This document shows positions 40,549 through 49,280 of a stretch of 49,424 bases of DNA, one piece after another (position 1 is the first letter of the stretch; every line of letters starts with the position of its first letter). Below the pieces are notes generated by a model. The model saw only the letters and a list, made by a program, of their open reading frames with translations, was not told the origin of the DNA and did no database searches. This stretch comes from DATBIO01 sp036556965. Lineage in GTDB: Bacteria > Acidobacteriota > Vicinamibacteria > Fen-336. Position numbers and translations under genes: made by a program. The DNA is taken from contig DATBIO010000311.1 of NCBI GenBank assembly GCA_036556965.1, positions 1 to 49,424 of the forward strand, written 5' to 3'.

Positions 40549-40577
40549 ACCCTACCGCGAGGACCGGGTGGCGTCAA
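40549..40577 (-). promoter_or_regulatory. Candidate sigma-70 promoter for the radical SAM-PhyH-SDR operon
   Basis: On the minus strand: -35 TTGACG (40577-40572), a 17-base spacer and -10 TAGGGT (40554-40549). Transcription would start near 40542, 92 bases before GTG 40450. The layout matches the other candidate promoters of this window. Confidence 0.5.
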
Positions 40578-40638
40578 CCGTGGCGCACCGGCCGCCCCTG
40601 GTGCCCCCGCGGGCCGTTTGCGCGTACGCTTTGCCCCC

Positions 40639-41487
40639 GTGCACCCGCCCCGACTCATCGTGAACGGGGACGACCTCGGCCGCTCGGAGAGCAACACGCG
40701 CGGCATCGTGGAGGGCTACCGCCGGGGCATCGTCACCAGCACCTCCATGGTGGCCAACGGCCCGCGGTTCGACCTCGCCGTGGCCGCGGCGCGCGAGAAC
40801 CCGGGGCTGGGGGTGGGGGTGCACCTCGCGCTGCAGGAGTACCCGCCGGTGAGCGATCCCCGTACCATCCCTTCCCTGGTGCGGGACGACGGGCGCTTCT
40901 TCTCCATGGGCGCCTCCTTCCTGAGGCTCCTGCGCGGGCAGGCGCGGACGGCGGAGGTGCGCCGGGAGTGGGAGGCGCAGGTGGCGAAGGTGGTGGACCA
41001 CGGGATCCGGCCCACGCATCTCGATGGCCACTGCCACTGCCACGCCCATCCCGCCCTGGCCGAGGTGGTGGTCGAGGTCGCGAGCCGATTCCGCATCCCG
41101 GCGGCGAGGCTGCCCCGGGAGGCGCTTGGACACCTGGGAAGGGTCGCGCCCACGTCGGCCCGGCGCTACCTGGAGAAGGTCGGGCTGCGCTGGGCCTGCC
41201 GCGGGGCGGCGGCGGTCTGGAAGGACCGCCTGCGCTTTCCCCAGGCCTTCCACGGGTTCATGGAGGGAGGCCGCATGAGCGATCGGGCCCTGGCGGCGGT
41301 GGCCGCCTCCCTGCGCCCGGGGGTGGCCGAGGTGATGGTCCACCCGGGGGTGACCGACGACGACCGTCCCTTCGACAACGGCTACCGCTGGACGGGCGAC
41401 CTCGCGGCGGTGACGCGCTACACCAGGGCCCAGTTCGAGGAGCGGTTCTCTCTGCGCCTGGTGTCGTACGGCGAGGCCTGGGCGTGA
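40639..41487 (+). CDS. ChbG/HpnK (YdjC-like) family deacetylase
   Basis: A 282-residue protein of the YdjC/ChbG/HpnK family, metal-dependent enzymes that remove acetyl groups from N-acetylated sugars or, as HpnK, from hopanoid-linked glucosamine. The N-terminal RLIVNGDDLG carries the metal-binding Asp pair. HLDGHCHCHAHP (near 129) supplies the metal histidines, and MVHPGVTDDD is the late conserved block. GTG 40639 was chosen because the fold begins at once; a TTG at 40618 would add seven residues. It overlaps the methyltransferase gene by one base (TGATG). A role on a sugar attached to a lipid would suit the locus. Confidence 0.9.
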   Translation: MHPPRLIVNGDDLGRSESNTRGIVEGYRRGIVTSTSMVANGPRFDLAVAAARENPGLGVGVHLALQEYPPVSDPRTIPSLVRDDGRFFSMGASFLRLLRGQARTAEVRREWEAQVAKVVDHGIRPTHLDGHCHCHAHPALAEVVVEVASRFRIPAARLPREALGHLGRVAPTSARRYLEKVGLRWACRGAAAVWKDRLRFPQAFHGFMEGGRMSDRALAAVAASLRPGVAEVMVHPGVTDDDRPFDNGYRWTGDLAAVTRYTRAQFEERFSLRLVSYGEAWA

Positions 41488-42152
41488 TGGATCCGTCGCA
41501 GCAGAAGGAGTACTGGGACGCGCGCATCGCGTCCTGGGACTCCAGCGCCTACGCGCGCCGCGGCGCCGTGCCCTGGATCGAGCGCCTGGCCGGCCCCTTC
41601 CGCGGCGACCTCAGGGAGCGCAAGGCCTACGCCCTCCGGGCCATCGCGGAGGTGGCGCCACGCAGCCTGCTCGAGCTGGGCTGCGGCACGGGCGAGCTGT
41701 TCGCGAGCCTGCCCGCGGACACGCCGGTGCAGCGCTACGTCGGCGTGGACGTCTCGCCGGTGGCCGTCCAGCAGGCGCGGGCCCGCGCCGCCGCCGCCGC
41801 CGGGCGCCTCGTCCCCGAGTTCGTCGCCTCGCCGCTGTCGGAGCTGGACCCCGACGCCTACGCCGACTTCGCGCTCGTCACCGCCATGGGCCTGCTGCCG
41901 TACCTCACGGACGGCGAGGTGGACGTCCTCGCCCGCCTGCTGCGCGGCAAGCGGTTCCTGTTCGACTACCACCGCGCGGGGGCGTCGGTGTGGAACGCCC
42001 TCCACTTCTGCTATCGCCGCGTGGCCGGGCACCCCTTCTACCGCATGCACAGCGACGCGGGCATCGCGGGGCTCCTCCGCGAGCGGGGGGTGGAGGGGGT
42101 GACCCTCCGACGCCACGGCCACCTGTCGTTCGTCCAGCGCCTCGACGGCTGA
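41487..42152 (+). CDS. Class I SAM-dependent methyltransferase
   Basis: A 221-residue methyltransferase. After an N-terminal helix region with EYWDARIASWDSSAYARR comes motif I, SLLELGCGTGELF (about 60-72), then YVGVDVSPVAVQQARAR, and the FALVTAMGLLPYLTD stretch in the place of motif II/III. It starts one base inside the deacetylase stop (TGATG). An O- or N-methyltransferase acting on the deacetylated sugar is a possible reading. The substrate cannot be deduced. It ends 15 bases from the convergent PhyH gene. Confidence 0.85.
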   Translation: MDPSQQKEYWDARIASWDSSAYARRGAVPWIERLAGPFRGDLRERKAYALRAIAEVAPRSLLELGCGTGELFASLPADTPVQRYVGVDVSPVAVQQARARAAAAAGRLVPEFVASPLSELDPDAYADFALVTAMGLLPYLTDGEVDVLARLLRGKRFLFDYHRAGASVWNALHFCYRRVAGHPFYRMHSDAGIAGLLRERGVEGVTLRRHGHLSFVQRLDG

Positions 42153-42166
42153 GACGCCGCCCGCCC

Positions 42167-43099
42167 TCAGCCGCGTCCGAAGATCGCGCCCGCCTCCACC
42201 CCGGCCAGGGACGGGTCCAGGACGTTGCCCGCCGCCTCCACCATCCCGGCCATCTGCGCGGCCCCCACGGGCTCCACGGAGAAGCGGGCCAGGTCGAAGA
42301 CGCCCAGGCTCTTGAGCCCCTCGGGCTTCCCCCCCTCGTCGTGCAGGGCGGTGAGGGTCACGTTGCTGTAGTTGACGAAGAAGTCCTCGTCGACCTCGTA
42401 GGTCTCGAACTTCGAGAGGCCGGTGCCCGGCAGCAGGTAGTGATGGTAGAGCGCCGCCTCGCGGGGGACGATGCCGACGCTGGCCGCCATCCTCAGCTCC
42501 GAGGTCGTGTTGGGAAGCGAGCCGTGGATGACCCGGCTGTCGAAGACGACGGCCTCCCCCGCCTTCACGGGATGGAACCTCAGGTAGGGGAAGAGGGCGG
42601 CCAGGTGCTGGGCGTACGGCAGCCTGCGGTAGGAGTGGGCCGACGGCGAGCACAGGACCTGCCGGAAGAAGCGATGGCTCCCGTCGATGGTGCCCAGCGG
42701 GCCCTTGTCCCTTCCGATGTCCGTGAGCGCGGTCCACACCGAGGCGCAGGCGTAGCGCTCGTCGTCCACGGTGGTCCAGTCCTGGTGGGGCAGGATCCGG
42801 TTCTTCGGATTGGGCTTCTTGACCAGGAACGAGCCGGTGATGACCCTGCAGTCGTCGAAGTTCTCCCGCAGCGGCTCCGCCACGACCTGCTGGATCCGGT
42901 CGCGGACGGCGCGGACGAAGGCGGCGCCGCGGGCCGTGTTCGAGCTGACGTAGAGCGAGTCGCTGATATCCCCGTGGTCGATCGAGCGATAGAAGTCCAG
43001 CAGCTCGTCCACCTGGTGGCGCCCGAGGAAGGGGATGACGGCGCAGCCGTCCGCCTCGAACCGCTCCTGCACCCGCTTGTCCCTGAAGAGCGCCCGCAT
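42167..43099 (-). CDS. Phytanoyl-CoA dioxygenase family protein
   Basis: A 310-residue Fe(II)/2-oxoglutarate oxygenase with His105/Asp107 (PHQDW), distal His192 (FDSRVIHGSLPN) and Arg203. LYHHYLLPGTGLSKFE and FFVNYSN place it in the same sub-lineage as the genes at 28050 and 37426. ATG 43099 is preceded at nine bases by a GGAGG Shine-Dalgarno (43113-43109). It stands alone on its strand between two plus-strand methyltransferase genes and is transcribed divergently from the second. It is the fifth PhyH protein of the window. Confidence 0.9.
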   Translation of the reverse strand: MRALFRDKRVQERFEADGCAVIPFLGRHQVDELLDFYRSIDHGDISDSLYVSSNTARGAAFVRAVRDRIQQVVAEPLRENFDDCRVITGSFLVKKPNPKNRILPHQDWTTVDDERYACASVWTALTDIGRDKGPLGTIDGSHRFFRQVLCSPSAHSYRRLPYAQHLAALFPYLRFHPVKAGEAVVFDSRVIHGSLPNTTSELRMAASVGIVPREAALYHHYLLPGTGLSKFETYEVDEDFFVNYSNVTLTALHDEGGKPEGLKSLGVFDLARFSVEPVGAAQMAGMVEAAGNVLDPSLAGVEAGAIFGRG

Positions 43100-43258
43100 G
43101 CGTCGCGTCCTCCCTGCCGAGGTCGCGCCGCGAGGCGAGGGCGGCGCGCGCGCATTGTAGGGCGGATCCGGCCGCGGCGGCGGGAGGGCGGCCGGCGGAG
43201 TTCGGATAGACTCACCCCGCATGTCGAGCCGCCCGCCCGCCCCTCTCCGCCGCCGCCC
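43100..43258. promoter_or_regulatory. Divergent intergenic region, PhyH / methyltransferase
   Basis: This 159-base gap holds no gene. On the minus strand a good -10 TACAAT (43157-43152) lies about 50 bases before the PhyH start, with no convincing -35. On the plus strand only a TAGACT-like hexamer near 43206 is visible. The rest is very GC-rich with runs of CG. Confidence 0.4.
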
Positions 43259-44272
43259 ATGAGGCAGGGCGGGCACGAGGAGCTCGCGGACCTGCTGGAC
43301 TGGCGGGAGCTGAGGGTGCTGCTCTCGGAGGCCCTGCCCCTGGTGCCGGCCCAGGAGGCGGGACGCTGGGAGCGCGTGGCCGCGTACGTGCACGAGCGCT
43401 GTCCGGGGAGTCCCCTGCGCCCGGGGACGGAGTTCGAGAGCGCGCTGCGCAAGGTCGAGCAGGCGCTTCCCCGCGGCGCGGCGCTCGACGGCGACGCGCG
43501 CCAGGGGCGCGAAGCCTGGGCGCGCCTCCTCTACGAAGCGGCCCAGGGGGCGCTCGACGCCTCCCAGGCCTTCCTGAACTTCGGGTTCGAGGACCCGCTT
43601 CCCGGGGGGAGCGGGCGGGGCGGGGAGGATGGGCAGCATCGCCGCTGCATCCAGCTCTACCAGCGGCTCGTGGGGACCCGCGACCTGCGCGGGCAGGCGG
43701 TGCTGGAGATCGGGTGCGGGTGGGGCGGGGGGTGCGCGTACGTCGCCCGCGATCTCCACCCGCGGCGCGTGGTGGGGATGGACCTGGTGCCGGCCAACGC
43801 CGCGCGCTGCCGGGCCAACCACCCCGGCGAGCTCGCGTTCGTGACCGGGAACGCGGTGGCCCTGCCCTTCGCCTCCGGCTCCTTCGACACCGTCCTCAGC
43901 CTCGAGTCCTCGCACGCCTATCCCTCGCTGGCCGGGTTCGGTCGCGAGGTGCGCCGTGTCCTGGGCGCCGGCGGCAGGCTGCTGCTGGGGGACCTGCGGC
44001 CGGGGCCCCGTGAATGGACCCAGGCGCGGGACGAGCTGGGGGAAGCCGGCCTGGAGATCGAGCACGAGGAGGACGTGTCGGCGGGCGTGCTCGCCTCCAT
44101 CGAGGCCGCCGCCGACGAGCGCGACCGCGCGCTGCGCGCGGCCGAGCGGGCCTCCGCCGCGGCGCACGCCGTGCTCCTGGAGATGGTGCGCCTGGCGGAA
44201 TCGGCCGCCGACGGGCTGCGGAGCGGGCGGGGCAGCTTCCTGACCCTGTCGCTGCGCGCCCGCCCGGGATAG
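43259..44272 (+). CDS. SAM-dependent methyltransferase, phthiotriol/sterol-methyltransferase-like
   Basis: A 337-residue protein. An N-terminal helical region (1-100) precedes AFLNFGFEDP (104-113), then motif I VLEIGCGWGGGCAYVA (148-163), VVGMDLVP, ALPFASGSFDTVLSLESSHAYPSL and RVLGAGGRLLLGD. This order, particularly the LNFG and ESSHAYP blocks, matches methyltransferases that work on lipids and polyketides such as phthiotriols. ATG 43259 gives the longest conserved frame; a nearer upstream ATG at 43221 is out of frame and closed by a stop. It may act on a lipid product of this region. Confidence 0.85.
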   Translation: MRQGGHEELADLLDWRELRVLLSEALPLVPAQEAGRWERVAAYVHERCPGSPLRPGTEFESALRKVEQALPRGAALDGDARQGREAWARLLYEAAQGALDASQAFLNFGFEDPLPGGSGRGGEDGQHRRCIQLYQRLVGTRDLRGQAVLEIGCGWGGGCAYVARDLHPRRVVGMDLVPANAARCRANHPGELAFVTGNAVALPFASGSFDTVLSLESSHAYPSLAGFGREVRRVLGAGGRLLLGDLRPGPREWTQARDELGEAGLEIEHEEDVSAGVLASIEAAADERDRALRAAERASAAAHAVLLEMVRLAESAADGLRSGRGSFLTLSLRARPG

Positions 44273-44287
44273 ACCCGGCGCGGCGTT

Positions 44288-45430
44288 TCAGAAGAAGGAG
44301 GGAGCCGCCCTCTCCGTGCGCAGCAGCGCCTCCAGGTAGAAGTAGTCGCCCCACAGGCAGGACTCGCCCACCCCGAGGCCGCGCGGGCGGTCGTAGACGG
44401 CGTGCAGGAGGAGGCCGTCGGCCGACGGCGGGCTGCCCTGGTGGGCGGACAGCGCCGCCAGCATCCGCTCCCCGGTCTCCGTGTACGCGCGCCGAGGGTC
44501 CGCCGGCGGGAACCGCTCGCCAAGCTCCAGCAGGCCCGCGGCGGCGATGGCGGAGGCCGAGGTGTCCTTCTCCTGTGCGTCGCCCTCGCCGAAGGACAGG
44601 TCCCAGAAGGCCACTCCGTCGCGGGGCAGGCGGGCCACGAAGTAGTCGGCGACGCGCGCCGCGACGTCGCGGAACGCGTCCTCGCCCGTGTGCCGATGGG
44701 CCAGGGCGAAGCCGTACAGGGCCCAGGCCTGGCCGCGCGCCCAGGCGGAGTCGGCCGCGCGTCCCTGGTGCGTGCGGACGGGTCCCGCGCGGCCCGTGAC
44801 GGGGTCGATGCGGCAGGTCTGGCCCGTCGAGCCGTCCTCGCGTACGAGGTGGCGCGCCAGCGCGCGCAGGTGGCCGGCGGCCAGGACGCCCAGGCCCGGA
44901 CGCTCGCCCTCCCGCGCCGCCCAGAAGAGCAGGGGCATGTTCATGGCGCTGTCGATGATGACCAGGCCGCGCCGATCCGGATCGTCGAGCGGCCCCCACG
45001 CCTGGAAGACGCCCGCGCCCGGCAGGTGGCGGCGGGAGAGCAGGTCCGCGGCGCGGAGGGCCAGCGCGCGCGCGCCCGCGTCCCCCGTCGTCTTCCAGGC
45101 GGCCACCGCGGAGAGCGTGTACAGGAACCCCAGGTCGTGCGTCTCCACGGCCGGCCCGCCGCCGCCGAGCCGCTCGGCGAAGCTGGGGAGCAGGGCCTCC
45201 GCCGCGGCGCGGTACCAGCCGTCGCCGGTGTGCCGGTAGGCCAGCCAGAGGATCCCGGACCAGAAGCCGGGCGTCCATTCCTGGTTGCCGGCCGGCTCGT
45301 AGCGCAGCCCGCGCGTGCATCCGGAGGGGAAGGCGCCCTCCAGCCTCTCGCCCAGCGCCCGGACGGCGCGCAGCGCCCGCTCCACGCGCAGGGCGCGGTC
45401 GAATCCCGGCTCCGCCGCCCCCGCCGTCAC
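44288..45430 (-). CDS. Unsaturated glucuronyl hydrolase (GH88 family)
   Basis: A 380-residue (alpha/alpha)6-barrel enzyme. THDLGFLY (97-104) and IIDSAMNMPLLFW (158-170) carry the two conserved catalytic aspartates, Asp99 and Asp160, with the usual spacing. DSAWARGQAWALYGF and ESCLWGDYFYLEAL are further family marks. Such enzymes hydrate the unsaturated uronic acid left at the end of fragments by polysaccharide lyases. No lyase lies in the window. No signal peptide is visible, so it would work in the cytoplasm. GTG 45430 overlaps the upstream membrane gene (GTGA). It may recycle uronic-acid-containing polymer. Confidence 0.9.
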   Translation of the reverse strand: MTAGAAEPGFDRALRVERALRAVRALGERLEGAFPSGCTRGLRYEPAGNQEWTPGFWSGILWLAYRHTGDGWYRAAAEALLPSFAERLGGGGPAVETHDLGFLYTLSAVAAWKTTGDAGARALALRAADLLSRRHLPGAGVFQAWGPLDDPDRRGLVIIDSAMNMPLLFWAAREGERPGLGVLAAGHLRALARHLVREDGSTGQTCRIDPVTGRAGPVRTHQGRAADSAWARGQAWALYGFALAHRHTGEDAFRDVAARVADYFVARLPRDGVAFWDLSFGEGDAQEKDTSASAIAAAGLLELGERFPPADPRRAYTETGERMLAALSAHQGSPPSADGLLLHAVYDRPRGLGVGESCLWGDYFYLEALLRTERAAPSFF

Positions 45431-47664
45431 GCGGCGAACCGCCCCTGGACCAGGCAGGTCCCCAGCAGCAGGCCGAGGGCCACCACGGTCAGCATCGCGC
45501 CGCGGCGCAGGCTGGCCGGCGCGAAGGCAAACTCGACGTCCTGCCGGCCCCGCTCGACCACGGCGCCCAGGAAGTCGCCGTTGACGCGCAGGGCGTCCTG
45601 CGGCCGGCCGCCGACGCGCACGCGCCAGCCCGCGTGCCAGCTCTCCGACAGCACCACCAGCTGGCGCGACGGGGCCACCGCGGTGATGCGGACGCGACCG
45701 GGCCGGTCGGCGGCCACGATCACCACTCCGGGTGGGCCGCCGCCCAGCGACAGCGGCGCGGCGACGAGGGCGACGCGGTGGAGGTCGAGCCCCGCGAGGT
45801 CGCGGGCGGGCGACGCGCTCGCCCGGGCCTCCGCCACCATCCAGGCGCGCGGCATGGGGTCGCGCACCTGCCGCCAGGATGACGCTCGGCCCAGCGCGTC
45901 GTGGGTCACGGCCGTCTCGGGAAGCAGCGACGCCTCCAGCTCGGGCGCGAGCGGCTCCTCCGGACCCGCCGCCCACGGTGTCCGTGTCTGCACCCAGCGG
46001 ACGCCGGCCATCCGGAGGCGCTGGCCGTCGAGGTCGTCGAGCAGGGTCTCCGGGCGGAAGGCGGCGTAGCCCGCGGCCAGCCTCGTGCCCTGCAGGGTGA
46101 GCACGTTGTTTCCGGAGTGCACGCGCAGGCCGAGGGCGTCCGGGGGTCCCGCCTGCCCTCCCACGAAGAGCGCGGGGTCCAGCGGGGGGAACGGCTCGCG
46201 CACCCGGCGCAGGCCGTATCCGACGAGGTCGGCCACCGCCAGCACCATCAGCCCCGCAAGGGCGAATGGCCGGCCGCGCGCGCCGGCGGCCACGAGGACG
46301 GCGGCGAGGATCAGCAGGGCCGGACCGGCCAGGGCGGGCCCCGCGGAGGCCAGGCGCGCGGCGGCGGCGGGCGCCGTCTCGGGGTGCGCGCGCAGCCACA
46401 GCGCGGCCGCGGCGAGGAGCAGGCCCAGCAGGGGGAAGGCCGCCAGCGGCCACAGGCGGCGCCAGGCCACCACCTCGCGCCGCTCGAGGAGCGAGGCGAG
46501 GTCCGCGAAGGCAAGGCCGGCGCCCACGGCCAGCGCGAGGTGCGCCAGCACCACGAAGCGGGCCGCGCTCTCGAACTGGCCCACCACGGGCAGCCGCGCG
46601 TGGAGCCGGTAGAGGTAGCCCTCCTGCCCCAGGGCCAGGACGAGCGCCAGCGCGCCGAGGGCGAGGGCGGCGGCGGCCGGCCCCCGGCGCGGCCCGAGCG
46701 CGCGGCCGCGGGCGGCCAGCCACGCGGCCAGCACCAGGGGCACGGCCCCGTCGTAGGGCGCGAACTCGTGGACGAAGCGGTCGGCGAAGGCGCCCGCCCG
46801 CGGGAGGTAGGGTGCCACGGCCTGGAGGAGGTGGACGGGATCGAGGGAGGCGCGGTACCGGAAGTCGAAGGACGGGGCCGCCCGCGCCGACAGCGCCACC
46901 GCCTCGAACGTCGGCAGGAGCTGCACGGCTCCCGCCAGCACGCCCAGGACCTTGGCCTGCGCCAGCCAGAGGATCCGGCTCCGGCTCCCGGCGGCGGGCC
47001 ATCGGTAGAGCGCGTACAGCCCCTCGGCCACGCAGGAGAGCCACATGGCCTGCGGGTGCCCCAGCAGGAGCTGGGAGGCGGTGAGCACTCCCGCCCCCAG
47101 CGTGGCCGCCGCCCTCCGCCGCGGGCTGGTGCCGCGGAGGACATGGTCGATGGCCCAGAGCAGCCAGGGCGCGTGCGCGATCACGGCCACCATGTTGGGG
47201 TGGACGAAGTGCATCAGGTTGAAGCCGCAGAACGCGAAAAGGAGCGCCCCCAGCAGGGCGGCGTCGCGCCGGAGCTCCAGCCGGCGCAGGAACAGGAAGG
47301 TGCCCAGGAGCGCGGCGGCGTAGCTCAGCAGGAGCTCGACCCCGAAAGCGGCCGGCAGGGGCAGCGCCCGGTACAGGAGGAGATGAACGGGATGGAGCAG
47401 CCCCGCCTGTCCCTCGCCGTGCAGCGAGAAGCCGCAGAAGAGGCCGGGGAACCACAGGAAGCCCTCTCCCCGCGCGAGGGCCTGCGCGTAGAACGCGCGC
47501 GTGGGCAGGTGGAACATGCCCAGGTCGTCCTTCACGTAGGCGCGCCCCTGGAGCAGCGGGAAGGCGAAGGCGCCGAAGGTGGCCGCGGTGAGGGCCAGTC
47601 CCAGGCGGAAGAGCCTTCGCTCCAGGAGGGGCGCGGGGAGGGGGGAAGGCCCGGACGCGCTCAC
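45427..47664 (-). CDS. YfhO-like multi-pass membrane protein
   Basis: A 745-residue inner-membrane protein with about twelve to fourteen membrane segments in its first 480 residues, then a 230-residue extracytoplasmic domain and a final helix. The first loop KDDLGMFHLP and the later CGFNLMHFVHPNMVAV are like YfhO/GT-C-type proteins, some of which are linked to lipoteichoic acid glycosylation or handling of polyprenyl-linked sugars. The late LVVLSESWHAGWRVRVGG block is characteristic of YfhO. It overlaps the GH88 gene (GTGA) and is 16 bases after the SGNH gene. Role in EPS modification is inferred. Confidence 0.75.
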   Translation of the reverse strand: MSASGPSPLPAPLLERRLFRLGLALTAATFGAFAFPLLQGRAYVKDDLGMFHLPTRAFYAQALARGEGFLWFPGLFCGFSLHGEGQAGLLHPVHLLLYRALPLPAAFGVELLLSYAAALLGTFLFLRRLELRRDAALLGALLFAFCGFNLMHFVHPNMVAVIAHAPWLLWAIDHVLRGTSPRRRAAATLGAGVLTASQLLLGHPQAMWLSCVAEGLYALYRWPAAGSRSRILWLAQAKVLGVLAGAVQLLPTFEAVALSARAAPSFDFRYRASLDPVHLLQAVAPYLPRAGAFADRFVHEFAPYDGAVPLVLAAWLAARGRALGPRRGPAAAALALGALALVLALGQEGYLYRLHARLPVVGQFESAARFVVLAHLALAVGAGLAFADLASLLERREVVAWRRLWPLAAFPLLGLLLAAAALWLRAHPETAPAAAARLASAGPALAGPALLILAAVLVAAGARGRPFALAGLMVLAVADLVGYGLRRVREPFPPLDPALFVGGQAGPPDALGLRVHSGNNVLTLQGTRLAAGYAAFRPETLLDDLDGQRLRMAGVRWVQTRTPWAAGPEEPLAPELEASLLPETAVTHDALGRASSWRQVRDPMPRAWMVAEARASASPARDLAGLDLHRVALVAAPLSLGGGPPGVVIVAADRPGRVRITAVAPSRQLVVLSESWHAGWRVRVGGRPQDALRVNGDFLGAVVERGRQDVEFAFAPASLRRGAMLTVVALGLLLGTCLVQGRFAA

Positions 47665-47680
47665 CCACCGCCTCGCGGGG

Positions 47681-49210
47681 TCACTCCTGCCTCGCGGAGA
47701 CCAGGCGGTAGCTGCGCATCGTGAAGTCCGTGACGCCGGTCCAGTAGGACGCCGTGCGCAGGCCGACCTCGAGGGCGACGGGCGGCTGCGCGCGCGCGGG
47801 GATGGCCCCGGTCAGGACGTGGCGGCCCGCTTCCGTCCGCCCGGCCAGACGCAGGGTGGCCACGGGCTCGCCGTCGAGGCGCATCTCCAGCGCGAACGGG
47901 TAGAGCTCGACGAAGGGGGGCACCTCCACCTCGACCCTCACCCGCGTCGCGCCCGGCCGGGCTCGCAGCAGGAACGCGCTCTTGAGCGTGCCGAAGGGAA
48001 AGCTGGCGAGGGGACGCCCCTCCTCGCCCGGGTAGACGCCGCCCAGCAGCGCCCGCACGTCCGCCTTTTCCAGGCGGTCGAACTCCAGCCCCTCGCGGAG
48101 GGCCGCCGCCGCTTCCCGCTGGAGAGCGGCCACGCGCGCGGCGTCGGGCGGCCCGAGGGCATCCGCGCTCAGGCCGGCATGCAGCGGGGGCAGGGCGCTC
48201 GCGGCCACCGGCAGCCAGCCCAGCTTCGCCAGCACGTGCAGGTAGTGCCCGGCCAGGGTCCCGTTGCCTTCCCGGTTCGGATGCGGGTCGTGGGGCAGGC
48301 GCTGGCCGAAGTACTCGGTCACGATGAGCGGGCTCCTCAGGCCGGCGCGCGCGTGGTGGTGGCGGGCCTGCTCCACGAACAGGTCGGCCGCCCGCAGCAC
48401 GCCGAAGACCATGCGGCCCCCCGTCTGGTCGAGGAGCGTCTCCAGGCGCTTCCAGGCCGCGAAGGCCTCCGTCCAGCGCCCCTCGCTCTCCGGCCCGAGG
48501 CCGGCGGCGAGCAGGTTCTTGTCCCCGAGGCCGAATTGCAGGGGCAGGTGGTCCACGAACACCGAGGAGCCGAGATCGCGGTGCTCGGTGGTGAAGGTGT
48601 AGGTGCCCTGGCCGATGCCCAGCACGCCCCCGGCGTCGTTGAGGTCGTTGTCCACCATCAGCGCGAGCACGAGGTCCGGCTGGTAGCTGGAGAGGCGCTG
48701 CGAGAGGTAGGCCGCCTCGTTCAACGACGTCCAGCCGCCGTTGCCGAGGCTCAGGACCTCGATCGCCTTGCCGTCGACGGTGGCGCCGGCGCGGGCCAGC
48801 GCCTGCTCCATCTGGTCGCTCCAGCGGTCCTCCTCCTTCCCCGCCGTGCCCATGACCATGGAGTCGCCCAGGCACACGATGCGGAAGCGGTCCTTGCCCT
48901 TGGGCCCGTAGGGCCGGCCGCTGCGCATGCCCGCAGCGTTGGTCACCACCTCCGCGCGCATGTCCGTCTTGCGGATGTTGAACTGGAGGACGCGCCCCAC
49001 CGCGGGCTCCGGCACCGCCTCCCAGATGCCGGAGGGCGTGCTCGCGGCCAGGCGCGCGTAGAACTCGCGCTTCTGCTCCTCGCTCAGGTTGCGCACGGCG
49101 TAGCGGAAGAGGGCGTCCTGCGGGAGCAGGGAGACCAGGCGCGCGCGCAGGAGGTAGAGGCCGCCGGCGAGGGCGGCCACGATCACGAGGGCGGCGAGGA
49201 TCCGGCGCAT
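47681..49210 (-). CDS. Membrane-anchored SGNH/GDSL hydrolase
   Basis: An N-terminal membrane anchor (RRILAALVIVAALAGGLYLL) places the enzyme in the periplasm. The hydrolase fold shows block I GDSMVMG (115-121), Gly in SLGNGGWTS, Asn in DNDLND and block V DPHPNREG (308-315), so Ser, Asp and His of the catalytic triad are present. The C-terminal 180 residues form a beta-rich domain that may bind carbohydrate. Such proteins remove or add acyl groups on exported polysaccharides. ATG 49210 was chosen over GTG 49225, five codons upstream in frame, since it gives a typical anchor. About 509 residues. Confidence 0.82.
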   Translation of the reverse strand: MRRILAALVIVAALAGGLYLLRARLVSLLPQDALFRYAVRNLSEEQKREFYARLAASTPSGIWEAVPEPAVGRVLQFNIRKTDMRAEVVTNAAGMRSGRPYGPKGKDRFRIVCLGDSMVMGTAGKEEDRWSDQMEQALARAGATVDGKAIEVLSLGNGGWTSLNEAAYLSQRLSSYQPDLVLALMVDNDLNDAGGVLGIGQGTYTFTTEHRDLGSSVFVDHLPLQFGLGDKNLLAAGLGPESEGRWTEAFAAWKRLETLLDQTGGRMVFGVLRAADLFVEQARHHHARAGLRSPLIVTEYFGQRLPHDPHPNREGNGTLAGHYLHVLAKLGWLPVAASALPPLHAGLSADALGPPDAARVAALQREAAAALREGLEFDRLEKADVRALLGGVYPGEEGRPLASFPFGTLKSAFLLRARPGATRVRVEVEVPPFVELYPFALEMRLDGEPVATLRLAGRTEAGRHVLTGAIPARAQPPVALEVGLRTASYWTGVTDFTMRSYRLVSARQE

Positions 49211-49280
49211 CGCGCGGATGCGCACTCTAACCGCTCCCGCGGCCGCCCCCCAACCGGCGGCGTCGCCTCAGGCGCCGGCC

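Noticed and set aside
40451..40638. Cobalamin riboswitch ahead of the B12 radical SAM operon
   Set aside because: The leader is about 91 bases, too short, and no B12 box or characteristic multi-helix core is seen.
45431..47668. N-terminal extension of the GH88 frame to over 1100 residues
   Set aside because: The extension is an out-of-frame shadow of the YfhO-like gene, rich in Arg, Pro and Ala. GH88 homology begins near GTG 45430, which overlaps the upstream stop.
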